Below are positions 34,201 to 43,036 of a stretch of DNA of 64,000 nucleotides, one piece after another; the first letter of the stretch is position 1, and each line of letters starts with the position of its first letter. A program made the position numbers and the translations under genes. Below the pieces are notes generated by a model that saw only the letters and a program-made list of their open reading frames with translations, searched no databases and was not told where the DNA came from. Origin of the DNA: Phycisphaera sp. (GTDB lineage Bacteria; Planctomycetota; Phycisphaerae; Phycisphaerales; Zrk34); NCBI GenBank assembly GCA_016125285.1, contig WGMA01000028.1:1-64000 (forward strand), given 5' to 3'.

Positions 34201-34617
34201 ATGTTCGGCTTCGAGATCACCAAGCTGTTCTTCGACAAGAAGGCGGTCACGAGCAGGACCGACCGCACGACGCGGCGTGTGCTCAGCCGCTTCGGTGCGT
34301 TCGTGCGGCGCACGGCGCGGCAGAGCATCCGCAAGCGCAAGAAGCCCGCGCCGCCCGGCAAGCCGCCGAGCAGCCACATCGGTCTGCTGAAGAAGTTCAT
34401 CTTCTTCGGCTACGAGCCGCAGAAGCGATCGGTGGTCATCGGCCCGGTACGGCTGAGTCAGAAGGGACGCGGTGAAGCGCCAAGCCTGCTCGAACACGGC
34501 GGGACCGGGAAGGTGCAGAAGAAGCGTGTGCGATACAAGCCGCGCCCGTACATGGGGCCGGCGTTCGAGAAGGAACAACCGAAGCTGCCGGCCATGTGGC
34601 GCGACAGCGTGAAATAG
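34201..34617 (+). CDS. HK97 gp10-like tail completion protein
   Basis: The 138-residue basic product contains SRFGAFVRRTARQSIRKRKKPAPPGKPPSSHIG, then a strand-rich part ending RPYMGPAFEKEQPKLPAMWRDSV. The pattern of an N-terminal helix, a Pro/Gly-rich loop and a C-terminal RPFMxPAxxE is characteristic of the HK97 gp10/minor tail family. A GTG at 34192 is an alternative start. Confidence 0.72.
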   Translation: MFGFEITKLFFDKKAVTSRTDRTTRRVLSRFGAFVRRTARQSIRKRKKPAPPGKPPSSHIGLLKKFIFFGYEPQKRSVVIGPVRLSQKGRGEAPSLLEHGGTGKVQKKRVRYKPRPYMGPAFEKEQPKLPAMWRDSVK

Positions 34618-34632
34618 CAAGGAGGCCCGACA

Positions 34633-35070
34633 ATGCCGCAGACATTTCTCCTTGGCATGAACGCCAAGATTTACCAGGGCCCGGCGGGCACCGCGCTCGG
34701 TTCGCTGACCGAGATGGACAACGTCAAGGACGTGTCGCTGACGCTCGAAGCCGGCGAGGCGGACGTGAGTACCCGCGCCAACCAGGGCTGGCGCGCAACC
34801 GCGCCAACGCTGCGCGAATGCTCCGCCGAGTTCGAGATGCTCTGGAAGCCGGGCGACGCCGGCTTCGAGGCGATCAAGACGGCGTTCCTCAGTTCCACGC
34901 CTCTGCGCCTCGCGGTGCTTACCGGTGAAAGCGCCACGAGCGGTACCGAAGGCCCGCTCGGCGACTTCTCCATCACCAACTTCAGCCGCAACGAGCCGCT
35001 CGAAGAGGCGGTGATGGTCAGCGTGACCGCCAAGCTCGCCGAGTTCGAGGAGTGGGTCGAGGTGGCGTAA
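34633..35070 (+). CDS. Major tail tube protein
   Basis: AAGGAGGCCCGACA precedes the ATG, the strongest ribosome binding site of the late operon, as expected for an abundant structural protein. The 145-residue product (MNAKIYQGPAGTALGSLTEMDNVKDVSLTLEAGEADVSTRANQGWRATAPTLRECSAEFEMLWKPGDAGFEAIKTAF) has the beta-rich pattern of siphovirus tail tubes. Confidence 0.8.
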   Translation: MPQTFLLGMNAKIYQGPAGTALGSLTEMDNVKDVSLTLEAGEADVSTRANQGWRATAPTLRECSAEFEMLWKPGDAGFEAIKTAFLSSTPLRLAVLTGESATSGTEGPLGDFSITNFSRNEPLEEAVMVSVTAKLAEFEEWVEVA

Positions 35071-35131
35071 GCCCCCCGGAAGCCCTCGGTCATCGTCTCA
35101 CTAACGCATCCTCATAAGAAGGACTCACCAC

Positions 35132-35611
35132 ATGAAGACATTCACCGACGCGGGCGGGCGCACTTGGACGATCACGTTGACGCTCGGCACCGCCATGCAC
35201 GTCAAGGCCAAGCTCGGAGTTGACCTGCTCCAACCCGAAACCGGCGATCCGCCGCTTCTCACGAGATTGGGCACCGACGAAATGCTGCTGGGCGAGGTCC
35301 TGTGCGCCATGCTCGAGTCGCAGTTCGAGAAGAACAACGTCTCCGCCGAGGACGTGCAGGCGTCGTTCGACGGCCAGACGCTGCTGGCGGCTCAGAAGGC
35401 GTTCTACGAGGAGATGATCGATTTTTTCCGCTCGCGCGGCCGCAACGATCGGGCCAAGGCGGTCGCCAAGCAGATGGCCATGATCGACGCGGCGATCGAA
35501 GCGATCGAGACGCGCATCGACGGGATCGACATCGACAAGACGATCGCTGGGGTGATGTCTGGCGAATCGCCGGAAGCCTCGGCATCGGACCCGACGGACT
35601 CCGCGGGCTGA
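35132..35611 (+). CDS. Tail assembly chaperone G
   Basis: The 159-residue protein follows the tail tube gene and precedes the tape measure region, where the G chaperone lies. It starts KTFTDAGGRTWTITLTLGTAMHVKAKLGVDLLQPETG and ends in a disordered Ser/Pro/Asp tail. The frame contains a perfect slippery heptamer T-TTT-TTC at 35422-35428, and the -1 frame stays open into a T-like domain. AGAAGGACTCACC precedes the ATG. Confidence 0.75.
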   Translation: MKTFTDAGGRTWTITLTLGTAMHVKAKLGVDLLQPETGDPPLLTRLGTDEMLLGEVLCAMLESQFEKNNVSAEDVQASFDGQTLLAAQKAFYEEMIDFFRSRGRNDRAKAVAKQMAMIDAAIEAIETRIDGIDIDKTIAGVMSGESPEASASDPTDSAG

Positions 35612-35868
35612 CGCTCCGGCAGCTGCTCTGGATGGCCGAGGGCCTCGGACGCGAGCGGTGGGCGCACACATCGCTGATCTGCACGTTGATCGCCAACGCC
35701 CACCGCGACCCGAAGAAGCGCCGGCCGTTCACGCCCGATGACTTCAACCCGTACACGGGTCGGCACCACCGGCAGGTCGCCGGAAAGCCGGACCTGACCC
35801 TTCTACGCGAGACGCTTGAAGCCCGCCCCCGGAATCAAACCCGGCCCCCTCAACCGAAAGGCAACTGA
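35429..35868 (+). CDS. Frameshift-accessed T domain of the tail assembly chaperone (GT)
   Basis: The -1 frame relative to G is open to 35868. Its last part, LTLRQLLWMAEGLGRERWAHTSLICTLIANAHRDPKKRRPFTPDDFNPYTG, has the pattern of tail assembly T domains (surface helix, IANxxR, then KPFxPxDF). The frame has no good start of its own before this domain except ATG at 35632, which would remove its first helix. A GT fusion by slippage at 35422-35428 is therefore likely. The slip site is about 60 codons before the G stop, farther than usual, so the residues between would be read in a non-native composition. Confidence 0.6.
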
Positions 35869-35870
35869 CT

Positions 35871-36245
35871 ATGGACAACACCACTCTCATCGATTCGCTC
35901 TCCGACCTGTTCAACTCCGGTCTCGGCTTCGCCCTGATCTGGGCGCTGCTGGTCGGTCTGTTCATCTGGCTGTCGAGCGCCTTCAACCCGTTCGAAGAGA
36001 AGTGGAAGCAATGGGAAGGCTCGATCATCACCGGTATCAAGCTGGCTGAGAAGCAGATTCCCGACGACACGCCCAATGCCGGGCTGGCCAAGTTGGATGC
36101 TGCGCTGCGGTTCGTACTCAAGGCCTACGCCGATGCGAACAACGGCAAGCAGCCGCCGACCAAGCTCATCGGGCAGATCAAGCAGGGCATCCAGATCAAG
36201 CACGCGGACCTCGACCGCTACGGCGGTCTCTCAAGCAAGTCCTGA
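35871..36245 (+). CDS. Membrane protein of the late operon, holin-like
   Basis: The 124-residue product has one clear membrane helix (FALIWALLVGLFIWLSSAF, about residues 20-38) and a soluble helical remainder (WEGSIITGIKLAEKQIPDDTPNAGLAKLDAALRFVLKAYADA). Its position beside a lipoprotein gene suggests a lysis function, but no holin family is clearly matched. Confidence 0.6.
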   Translation: MDNTTLIDSLSDLFNSGLGFALIWALLVGLFIWLSSAFNPFEEKWKQWEGSIITGIKLAEKQIPDDTPNAGLAKLDAALRFVLKAYADANNGKQPPTKLIGQIKQGIQIKHADLDRYGGLSSKS

Positions 36246-36282
36246 TTCTCGAACCCCCAAGCCTCCACGGAAGGAGCCCATC

Positions 36283-36672
36283 ATGAAAACCACCCGTTCA
36301 CTGCTGTTCATCGCCGTCGTTCTGGCGCTCACCGCCGCCGCCGGATGCGCCGCCACGCCCGAGGACCGCTGGTTCCAGCAGCGTGACGCGCTCAACACCG
36401 CCAACCGCATCTACCTGGCCCACGTGCCGGTCATGAACGACGAGCAGGTCGTGCATTACGGCGAACTGCTGCGTGCGGCCCGAGCGGAACTGGACAAAGC
36501 CAAGGCCCAGTTGCCTCGCGGCGGGTCCACGTTCGACACAACGCTGAACGTCGTCGAATCGATTCTCGCCCGCGTCGCGGCGCTCGAAGTCGCTGAAAGC
36601 ACCAGCGTTCCCGGACATGACGCACCGGTTCAACCACCCCACACGGAGGACACACCCGATGACACCCGTTGA
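36283..36672 (+). CDS. Small lipoprotein, spanin-like candidate
   Basis: AAGGAGCCCATC precedes the ATG. The N-terminus is a lipoprotein signal (MKTTRSLLFIAVVLALTAAAGC) with the acylated Cys at about residue 22. The mature part is helical (RDALNTANRIYLAHVPVMNDEQVVHYGELLRAARAELDKAKAQL) with a Pro-rich C-terminus. Phage lipoproteins next to small membrane proteins are often outer-membrane spanins. The assignment is by context only. Confidence 0.6.
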   Translation: MKTTRSLLFIAVVLALTAAAGCAATPEDRWFQQRDALNTANRIYLAHVPVMNDEQVVHYGELLRAARAELDKAKAQLPRGGSTFDTTLNVVESILARVAALEVAESTSVPGHDAPVQPPHTEDTPDDTR

Positions 36673-36862
36673 AATCCTCACCCTCGTTCAAGCCGCCCGG
36701 TCGCTTCTCGAACTGGGCATCACGCAGTATCGCCTCGCCGAGCAGGAAGGCCGGCTCACCGACGAGCAGAAGACCGCGATCCTCGCCGCTGCCGATCTTA
36801 CGGACGACCAGGTGGACGCCGTCGTCGCCGCCGCCCGTCAGCGCCTTGAAAACCGGAGGTAA
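36659..36862 (+). CDS. Small helical phage protein, 67 aa
   Basis: The gene overlaps the lipoprotein stop by 14 bases and ends three bases before the tape measure gene. GGAGGACACACCCG precedes the ATG. The product (VEILTLVQAARSLLELGITQYRLAEQEGRLTDEQKTAILAAADLTDDQVDAVVAAARQRLE) is entirely helical. No family is recognised. Confidence 0.62.
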   Translation: MTPVEILTLVQAARSLLELGITQYRLAEQEGRLTDEQKTAILAAADLTDDQVDAVVAAARQRLENRR

Positions 36863-36865
36863 TCG

Positions 36866-38878
36866 TTGCCGTCGACCCAGGGCATCCGAGCAGGCCGCGC
36901 GTTCGTCGAGCTGTTCGCCGACGACAGCAAGCTGGTGCGGGGACTCCGCGCCGCCGAGAAGAAGCTCAAGGCCTTCGGCCAGGGTATCCGCAACCTTGGC
37001 CTGAAGGTCGTGGGCCTCGGTGCCGCGATCCTCGCGCCGCTTGCCGCGTCGGCGAAGCTGTTCAGCGGCTACGGCGACCAGGTCGCCAAGATGGCCAAGC
37101 GCACGGGCCTGAGCGTCGAGACGCTCAGCGAGTTGCGCTTCGTCGCGTCGCAGACCGGCACGGAGTTCGAGTCGCTGGAGATGGCGTTCCGCAAGATGCA
37201 GCGGTCGATCTTCGACGCCGGGCGCGGGCTATCGACGCAGACCGACGCGCTGGATGAACTGGGTCTGAAGTTCGAAGACCTCGACGGCCTGTCGCCCGAA
37301 CAGCAGTTCAAGTTGCTGGCCGACCACATCGGAAAGGTCGAGGACCCGACCCGGCGTGCGGCGATCGCCATGAGTCTGTTCGGCCGCACCGGCACGAATC
37401 TGCTGCCGATGTTCGCCGCCGGGGCCAAGGGTATTGAACAACTGCAGGCCGAAGCCCGGCGGCTGGGCCTGACTATGAGCAAAGAGGACGCCGAAGCCGC
37501 TGAAGAGTTCACCGACGCGCTCGACTCGCTGTGGAAGGTGATCAAGATGGGCGTGTTCAACGTCGGCGCGGCCCTCGCACCGGCGCTGCAGATGATCGCC
37601 GAGAAGATCACGGCCGTCGCGATCCGAATCAGCGAGTGGATCAAGCAGAACCGTCAGGTGATCGTCACCGTGCTCAAGATCGGCGCGATCGTCATGGCCG
37701 CCGGTGTGGCGCTGGTCGTACTCGGGACGCTCATCTCCGGCCTCGGTTCGGCGATCGGCGTGCTGATCACCGTCGTCACGGCAGTCGTGAGTGTGTTCAA
37801 ACTCCTGGCCGGCGTGATCGCGTTCCTCGTCTCGCCCATCGGGTTGGTGATCGCGGCGCTTGGAGCGCTCGGCGGCTACCTCGTCTACGTGACCGGCGCT
37901 GGCGGCAAGGCGCTGACCTGGCTGGGCGACCGTTTCAACTCGCTGAAGGACACGGCGCTCGCCGCGTGGCGCGGCATCGGCGATGCGCTCGCTGCCGGCG
38001 ACATCGGCCTGGCGGCGAAGATTCTCTGGCTGACGCTCAAGATGGAGTTCCAGAAGGGAATCAACGTCCTCAAAGCCGCGTGGCTGAAGTTCAAGCACTT
38101 CTTCATCGAGATCGGCAACAAGGCGTTCTTCGGCCTGCTCGCGGCGGGTGAGATCGCATGGCACGGGCTCCAGGTCGCGTGGATCGAAACCGTCGCCTTC
38201 TTCAAGAAACTCTGGCACAATTTTGCATCGAGCGTGGCCAGTGTCTGGCGCAGTGTCGTCGGCTGGGTCGAGCGCCGCATCCACGATGTGCATGGGGCGG
38301 TCGACAGTGACTTCGACGCCGAGGAGGCCAAGCGTCTGTCCGAGCAGCAGGAGCGTGCCGACCTCAACCGCATCCAGAACGAGAAGGACGCGGCGATCTC
38401 ACAGGTCGATCGCGACCGCGACGCCAAGCGCCGACAGGAAGCGGCGCTGCACGAGCAGACGCTGGGCCTGATCGGCCGGCAATACGAGGACGCCCGAAAC
38501 CGCCTCGACGACGAAGCCGAGAACCAGCGAAAGCAGTCCGAAGCGGCGCTGGAGCAGGCCCGCCAGGAATGGCTCGACGCGCTTGAAGCGGCGAGGCAGA
38601 AACGCGAGCAAGCCGAGGCCGACGGCGGCCCCGAGGGCATTGAAGGTCCCGGCGACATCATCGAGAAGGCACGCCGCGCGCTGGACGGCCTCGGCGACGT
38701 GGTCGAGCAGGAGGCCGAAAAGATCGGCGTGCGCGGGACGTTCAACGCCGCCGCAGTTCAGAGTCTGCAGTCCGGCGGCAAGACCGAAGAGCGCATCGCC
38801 AAGGCCGCCGAGGAGACCGCGAAGAACACGCGCCGCATCGAGCAGGCGATCAACGACCACGCGATCGCCTTCGCGTAA
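36866..38878 (+). CDS. Tail tape measure protein
   Basis: A TTG start follows GGAGGTAATCG. The 670-residue product starts with the TP901-like tape measure domain (RAGRAFVELFADDSKLVRGLRAAEKKLKAFGQGIRNLGLKVVGLG ... GLSVETLSELRFVASQTGTEFESLEMAFRKMQRSI). It has four hydrophobic helices between residues about 265 and 345 and ends in a long charged coiled coil (QEQADLNRIQN-like, residues 490-590). Its length predicts a short tail of roughly 100 nm. Confidence 0.9.
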   Translation: MPSTQGIRAGRAFVELFADDSKLVRGLRAAEKKLKAFGQGIRNLGLKVVGLGAAILAPLAASAKLFSGYGDQVAKMAKRTGLSVETLSELRFVASQTGTEFESLEMAFRKMQRSIFDAGRGLSTQTDALDELGLKFEDLDGLSPEQQFKLLADHIGKVEDPTRRAAIAMSLFGRTGTNLLPMFAAGAKGIEQLQAEARRLGLTMSKEDAEAAEEFTDALDSLWKVIKMGVFNVGAALAPALQMIAEKITAVAIRISEWIKQNRQVIVTVLKIGAIVMAAGVALVVLGTLISGLGSAIGVLITVVTAVVSVFKLLAGVIAFLVSPIGLVIAALGALGGYLVYVTGAGGKALTWLGDRFNSLKDTALAAWRGIGDALAAGDIGLAAKILWLTLKMEFQKGINVLKAAWLKFKHFFIEIGNKAFFGLLAAGEIAWHGLQVAWIETVAFFKKLWHNFASSVASVWRSVVGWVERRIHDVHGAVDSDFDAEEAKRLSEQQERADLNRIQNEKDAAISQVDRDRDAKRRQEAALHEQTLGLIGRQYEDARNRLDDEAENQRKQSEAALEQARQEWLDALEAARQKREQAEADGGPEGIEGPGDIIEKARRALDGLGDVVEQEAEKIGVRGTFNAAAVQSLQSGGKTEERIAKAAEETAKNTRRIEQAINDHAIAFA

Positions 38879-38908
38879 GCACACGCCCCCCGGAATCGAA
38901 GTGCGTCA

Positions 38909-39709
38909 ATGGCAGTCACGGTTCAAGAGCGATACGGCAGGCGACTCAGCGACGAAAGCGCTGAACTGCTGTACCTCATCCGTGGCACAACCGACGACGC
39001 CACGGCGCGGGCTGCGCTGCTGGGCAACTCACCCAGCTTCCACGATGGCCTTCCGCGTGACGATACCGAGGTCGAAGAACTCGAAGGCCTCGACGCCTAC
39101 CTCGGTACGGTGCGGTACGTCTCACCAGACGGCCAGCCGCCGGACACCGGCGAGTCGTCGTTCTCGTTCGATACGTCGGGCGGCACGCAGCACATCACGC
39201 AGTCATTGTCCACCGTCGGCACCTACGCATCGCCCGCTATTCCCGCCGCCCCCGACTTCGGCGGTGCGATCGGCGTCACGCAGGACAACGTCGAGGGCGT
39301 GGACATCACCGTCCCGGTCTACACCTTCTCCGAAACGCACTACTTGTCCGCGGGCACTGTGACCAACGCCTACAAGGGCACGCTGTTCAACCTGACCGGC
39401 AAGGTCAACAGCGGCGGCTTCAAGGGACTGGCCGCCGGCGAGTGCCTGTTCCTTGGCGCGTCGGGTTCGCGCCGTGAATCCGAGGACGACTGGGAGATCA
39501 CGTTCCGCTTCGCCGGCAGCCCCAACAAGACGGGCCTGACCGTCGGCGACATTGCCGGCATCAGCAAGAAGGGCTGGGAGTACCTCTGGGTGCGCTACCA
39601 GGACACCGAAGACGACAACGCCAAGATGCTGATCAAAAAACCCATCGCGGCTTACGTCGAGATGGTCTACGACGAAGGCAACTTCGCGGCGCTGGGGATT
39701 GGAACCTGA
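38909..39709 (+). CDS. Phage structural protein after the tape measure, 266 aa
   Basis: A soluble, beta-rich protein: HITQSLSTVGTYASPAIPAAPDFGGAIGVTQDNVEGVDITVPVYTFSETHYLSAGTVTNAYKGTLFNLTGKVNSGGFKGLAAGECLFLGASGSRR. This central segment resembles proteins encoded next to tape measures in planctomycete and proteobacterial prophages, but I cannot name a family. It may be a distal tail or baseplate-hub component. Confidence 0.65.
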   Translation: MAVTVQERYGRRLSDESAELLYLIRGTTDDATARAALLGNSPSFHDGLPRDDTEVEELEGLDAYLGTVRYVSPDGQPPDTGESSFSFDTSGGTQHITQSLSTVGTYASPAIPAAPDFGGAIGVTQDNVEGVDITVPVYTFSETHYLSAGTVTNAYKGTLFNLTGKVNSGGFKGLAAGECLFLGASGSRRESEDDWEITFRFAGSPNKTGLTVGDIAGISKKGWEYLWVRYQDTEDDNAKMLIKKPIAAYVEMVYDEGNFAALGIGT

Positions 39710-39750
39710 GCCGCGTCCTCGCCCCCCGACACCGGAACTGAACTCGAACC

Positions 39751-40593
39751 ATGAGCGAATATCCGAGAACACTTCACGTGATGTCGACGGGGCCGGGGTT
39801 TGGCAACTGGATCGCCGCCGAGGGCGTCCGCCGCTATTTGCCCGCTGGTATCCCGTCGATCGACTTCCGCCGGGTCGATCCGGCCGGCATCGACGTGCTG
39901 ATCATCGGCGGCGGCGGATTTCTGCACAGCGGCGCGGAATCGTTCTGGCGTCGGGTTGCCGAGGCGCGCTGCCGGGTCATCCTCTGGGGCTTGGGCGCAT
40001 GCCAGCCCCTGCCCGGCACACCCGATCGCGGCAGGATTCGACCGCTGGACCCGAGCGTCATGGCGAGGATCAGACCCCGGATCGCCCTTGCGGCGGTCCG
40101 GGATGAGTGGACAAGGGACCTCTACAGCCTCGACGCCGAAATCCTCTTCTGCCCCTCGATCAAGGCTCTCGAAGGCGTCCCGGTTCGCCCGTCTACACGA
40201 TCCCTTTACGCCCACCATCCGGGACTGGTCGGCAAGACCGAAGCGCAGCGACTGGCTGGCCTTTGCGATCAGACGACGGACCACGTGCGAAGCCCGGGGG
40301 CGGCGACACCTCAAGCTGTCGTCGCCCTTCACGCATCGGTGGGGTTCTGCGTCACCTCGCGCCTCCACGGGGCGGTGGTGTCCAAGGCGCTGGGTGTGCC
40401 GTACGTCGCTCTTGCCAGGGACCGCAAGATCGTTGAGTTCGTGCGCCGATGGGGAGGCGGCCTGCTGATGCATGGGGAAATCGCGCGCGTGCTGGCCCCG
40501 GGGGCGGGGGCGATCCCCTCAGCCCCGCCGATCGACATCCTCGGCAATGACCGCTTCGCCGCGGAGGTCCGTCGTCTGGTGGAGGCAATCTGA
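39751..40593 (+). CDS. Polysaccharide pyruvyl transferase-like protein
   Basis: The 280-residue product shows the two-Rossmann layout of the family: GFGNWIAAEGVRRYLP near the start, DVLIIGGGGFLHS, VILWGLGACQP, and the C-terminal hallmark VTSRLHGAVVSKALGVPYVALA. These enzymes transfer pyruvate or act as GT-B glycosyltransferases on surface glycans. It is the first gene of a glycan cassette at the end of the phage late operon and overlaps the next glycosyltransferase (TGATG). Confidence 0.8.
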   Translation: MSEYPRTLHVMSTGPGFGNWIAAEGVRRYLPAGIPSIDFRRVDPAGIDVLIIGGGGFLHSGAESFWRRVAEARCRVILWGLGACQPLPGTPDRGRIRPLDPSVMARIRPRIALAAVRDEWTRDLYSLDAEILFCPSIKALEGVPVRPSTRSLYAHHPGLVGKTEAQRLAGLCDQTTDHVRSPGAATPQAVVALHASVGFCVTSRLHGAVVSKALGVPYVALARDRKIVEFVRRWGGGLLMHGEIARVLAPGAGAIPSAPPIDILGNDRFAAEVRRLVEAI

Positions 40594-41177
40594 TGAACAC
40601 GCCACTCCACGAAACACACCCAGTCATCCCGCGCATCATCCACCAGATTTGGCTCGGACCGCCGATGCCGGACCGCGTGCGCGCCTGGATCGACGGCTGG
40701 CACGCGAAGCACGGCGACTGGGAACATCGCTTGTGGACCGAGCAGAACCTGCCGGCGCTGGTGAACCAAGTATGGTTCGACGCGACGGACATCCCGGCGC
40801 AGAAAGCCGACATCGCGCGCTACGAGATCGTACATCGCTTTGGCGGCCTTTATGTCGATGCTGACTACGAGTGCCTGGGGCGTATCGATGGGGTGGTCGC
40901 CGGGTCCGAACACCTACTGATCGAGGGCGTCGAGCCGCACCTGTTGCACAACGGTCTGTTCGCCGCCGTCGCCGGCTCGCCGCTGCTGGCGCGAGCGGTC
41001 GAACTGATCCCACAGCGAATGCGCAAGCGGCCGGGCGTCGTCGGGCAAACCGGTCCCAGACTGTTCGCCGAGGCCGCGCAGGAGGTCGGGTTGTCGTGGC
41101 AGCCGGCACGGATTCTTGACGGCGTCGCGCATCACCACGCGATGGGCTCGTGGCTCGGCAGGAGGTTTCGGCCATGA
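40593..41177 (+). CDS. OCH1-type (DXD) glycosyltransferase
   Basis: The 194-residue product starts IPRIIHQIWLGPPMPDRVRAWIDGW, the signature of the OCH1/Gly_transf_sug family, with KADIARYEIVHRFGGLYVDADYECLG carrying the DXD metal-binding motif (DAD). It should transfer a sugar from a nucleotide donor. It overlaps the Ser-rich gene by four bases (ATGA), so the acceptor may be that protein. Confidence 0.87.
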   Translation: MNTPLHETHPVIPRIIHQIWLGPPMPDRVRAWIDGWHAKHGDWEHRLWTEQNLPALVNQVWFDATDIPAQKADIARYEIVHRFGGLYVDADYECLGRIDGVVAGSEHLLIEGVEPHLLHNGLFAAVAGSPLLARAVELIPQRMRKRPGVVGQTGPRLFAEAAQEVGLSWQPARILDGVAHHHAMGSWLGRRFRP

Positions 41178-43036
41178 GCGATCACCTCAAGAAAGTCCAG
41201 TCGGGCGACCCGTTGGTCATCCCGGCGGCGACGTTCAATGCGTTTGTCGATGCTGCGTTCGACTTCAGTCGCCGTCAGCGTGGTCTGGGTCGTGACAGCC
41301 AGGCGGTGTTCCGTCAGCTCGACATCATTCCCGTGCGCAACGACACGGGCGAGGACCTTGATCGGTTCAGCGCCGTCGGCATCGCCGCACCGATCATCGG
41401 CCCCGATGTCAACGCCGACGAGTTCAAGAACCGAGCCACCGCGATCGGCGTCAAGCCGATCGTGCCCGACCATCGCGGGCGCTTCGCGGTCTATCTCGAG
41501 CCGGTCAAGGACGGCAAGATCGCCCCGGCGTGCGTCAGCGGCGTGATTCCCTGCCAGATCAACGTTGAGGAAGAGACGCACCTGCGTGCCGACATCGAGC
41601 ACGACGAGACGATCCTGCTGACCGGTCACCACGGCGGCGCAGAGATTCTCTGGAAGGAGTCGGGCAAGGGCGTCAAGTGGGCGCTGGTCAAGGTCGGCAT
41701 CGCCGAGCCGCTGGCGATCACATTCGACGTGAAGCTCGTGAAGGCCGACGGTGAGTCGGGCGAGAATTGCGAGGAAGACTGCTCGTTCAAGTACGACATC
41801 TTCGACATCCACACCGGCGAGAAGCTCAACGAGGACGACGAGCCGCAGGGACCGATCCAGTCCGACATCCGCCCGAAGAAGACGCAGATGATCGCCGCCA
41901 CGCGCGGCACGGCCTACTGGACGGTCAAAGAGGTCGACGGCAAACCGAAGATCGCCGTGCAACTGGAGGAGGCGTTCGAAGAGCCAACGCCCCGCGCCCA
42001 GCAGTATGTCGTCACCGGCATCAGTTGCGATGAAGGCAGCGGGTCGGCCTCCGGGGACGGGGGCGGCGGCACGCTCGGCCACGGTTCGGGCGACTGCTGC
42101 GACTTCACGCTCAAGTACCACACGTCGAAGGTGTGCTACCCGCCCGGCGTGAAACTTGAAGACGGCCCGACGTACACCGTGCGCTGCGGCAGTTCGTCCA
42201 GCGGCTCATCGTCAGGATCGAGCTTCGAGTCGTCGGACGGATCGCCAAGCGGATCGGGCAGTTCGTCGGGGTCACCGTCTTCCAGCGGTAGCTCTGGTTC
42301 GAGCAGTTCGAGTCCGCCGAGCAGTTCGAGCGGCAGTTCCCAAGGTTCGTCATCGCCCAGCAGCGGTTCACCGCCGTCTGGCAGTTCGGGTCCGCCGGAG
42401 TTGCCGCCGCCGCCAAGCGAGCCGGGCTACTACCAGCTCTGCGTCTGCTACGACGGGACCGTTCACTGGACCCGCACCGGCGACACCAGTTGCGGATCGT
42501 CTGATTCGAGCGGCAGCACACCGCCACCGCCACCACCTCCGCCGCCGTCCGGGTCGAGCGGCGTCGACTCGTCGTCGGGCAGCGATTCATCATCCAGTGG
42601 GTCCGCGAGTGGATCGTCGGACAGTTCCAGCGACAGCAGCGGTTCCGAGTCCTCGTCGTCATCATCGGTACCCGATTCTTCGGACTCGTCAGGCTCGAAT
42701 GGTTCATCGGCCAGCGGCAGCCCGTCGGGTTCGTCTTCACCGTCGTCCGCAACGCCGTCGTCCGGCGCGTCCGGCTCGACGAGCAGCGATGGCGGCGACG
42801 GTTCAGCGTCGTCGGGGTCGGATGGATCAACCGCGAGCGACGGTTCTACATCATCGGGTTCGCCATCGGGTGGCGAATCGTCAGGCGATTCAAACACCAG
42901 CAGCGAATCGGGATCACCGTCGCCACCGTCGTCGGCACCATCCGGCTCGTCATCCCAGGGCGGCGACGGATCAACAACCAGCAGCGCGTCCGGTCAGTCC
43001 GGCAGCGCATCAAGTGGGAGCACGTCATCATCATGA
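41174..43036 (+). CDS. Ser/Gly-rich phage surface protein
   Basis: The 620-residue product has two parts. Residues 1-330 are a structured domain (VQSGDPLVIPAATFNAFVDAAFDFSRRQ ... FSAVGIAAPIIGPDVNADEFKNRATAIGVKPIVPDHRGRFAVYLEPVKDGKIAPACVSGVIPCQINV) that resembles planctomycete phage tail proteins. From about residue 335 to the end the sequence is almost only Ser, Gly, Pro and Asp, interrupted once by YYQLCVCYDGTVHWTRTGD and a Pro7 run. Mucin-like Ser density beside three glycan genes suggests O-glycosylation. Coding is supported by TCG/AGC codon use with no stops over 850 bases. Confidence 0.75.
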   Translation: MSDHLKKVQSGDPLVIPAATFNAFVDAAFDFSRRQRGLGRDSQAVFRQLDIIPVRNDTGEDLDRFSAVGIAAPIIGPDVNADEFKNRATAIGVKPIVPDHRGRFAVYLEPVKDGKIAPACVSGVIPCQINVEEETHLRADIEHDETILLTGHHGGAEILWKESGKGVKWALVKVGIAEPLAITFDVKLVKADGESGENCEEDCSFKYDIFDIHTGEKLNEDDEPQGPIQSDIRPKKTQMIAATRGTAYWTVKEVDGKPKIAVQLEEAFEEPTPRAQQYVVTGISCDEGSGSASGDGGGGTLGHGSGDCCDFTLKYHTSKVCYPPGVKLEDGPTYTVRCGSSSSGSSSGSSFESSDGSPSGSGSSSGSPSSSGSSGSSSSSPPSSSSGSSQGSSSPSSGSPPSGSSGPPELPPPPSEPGYYQLCVCYDGTVHWTRTGDTSCGSSDSSGSTPPPPPPPPPSGSSGVDSSSGSDSSSSGSASGSSDSSSDSSGSESSSSSSVPDSSDSSGSNGSSASGSPSGSSSPSSATPSSGASGSTSSDGGDGSASSGSDGSTASDGSTSSGSPSGGESSGDSNTSSESGSPSPPSSAPSGSSSQGGDGSTTSSASGQSGSASSGSTSSS

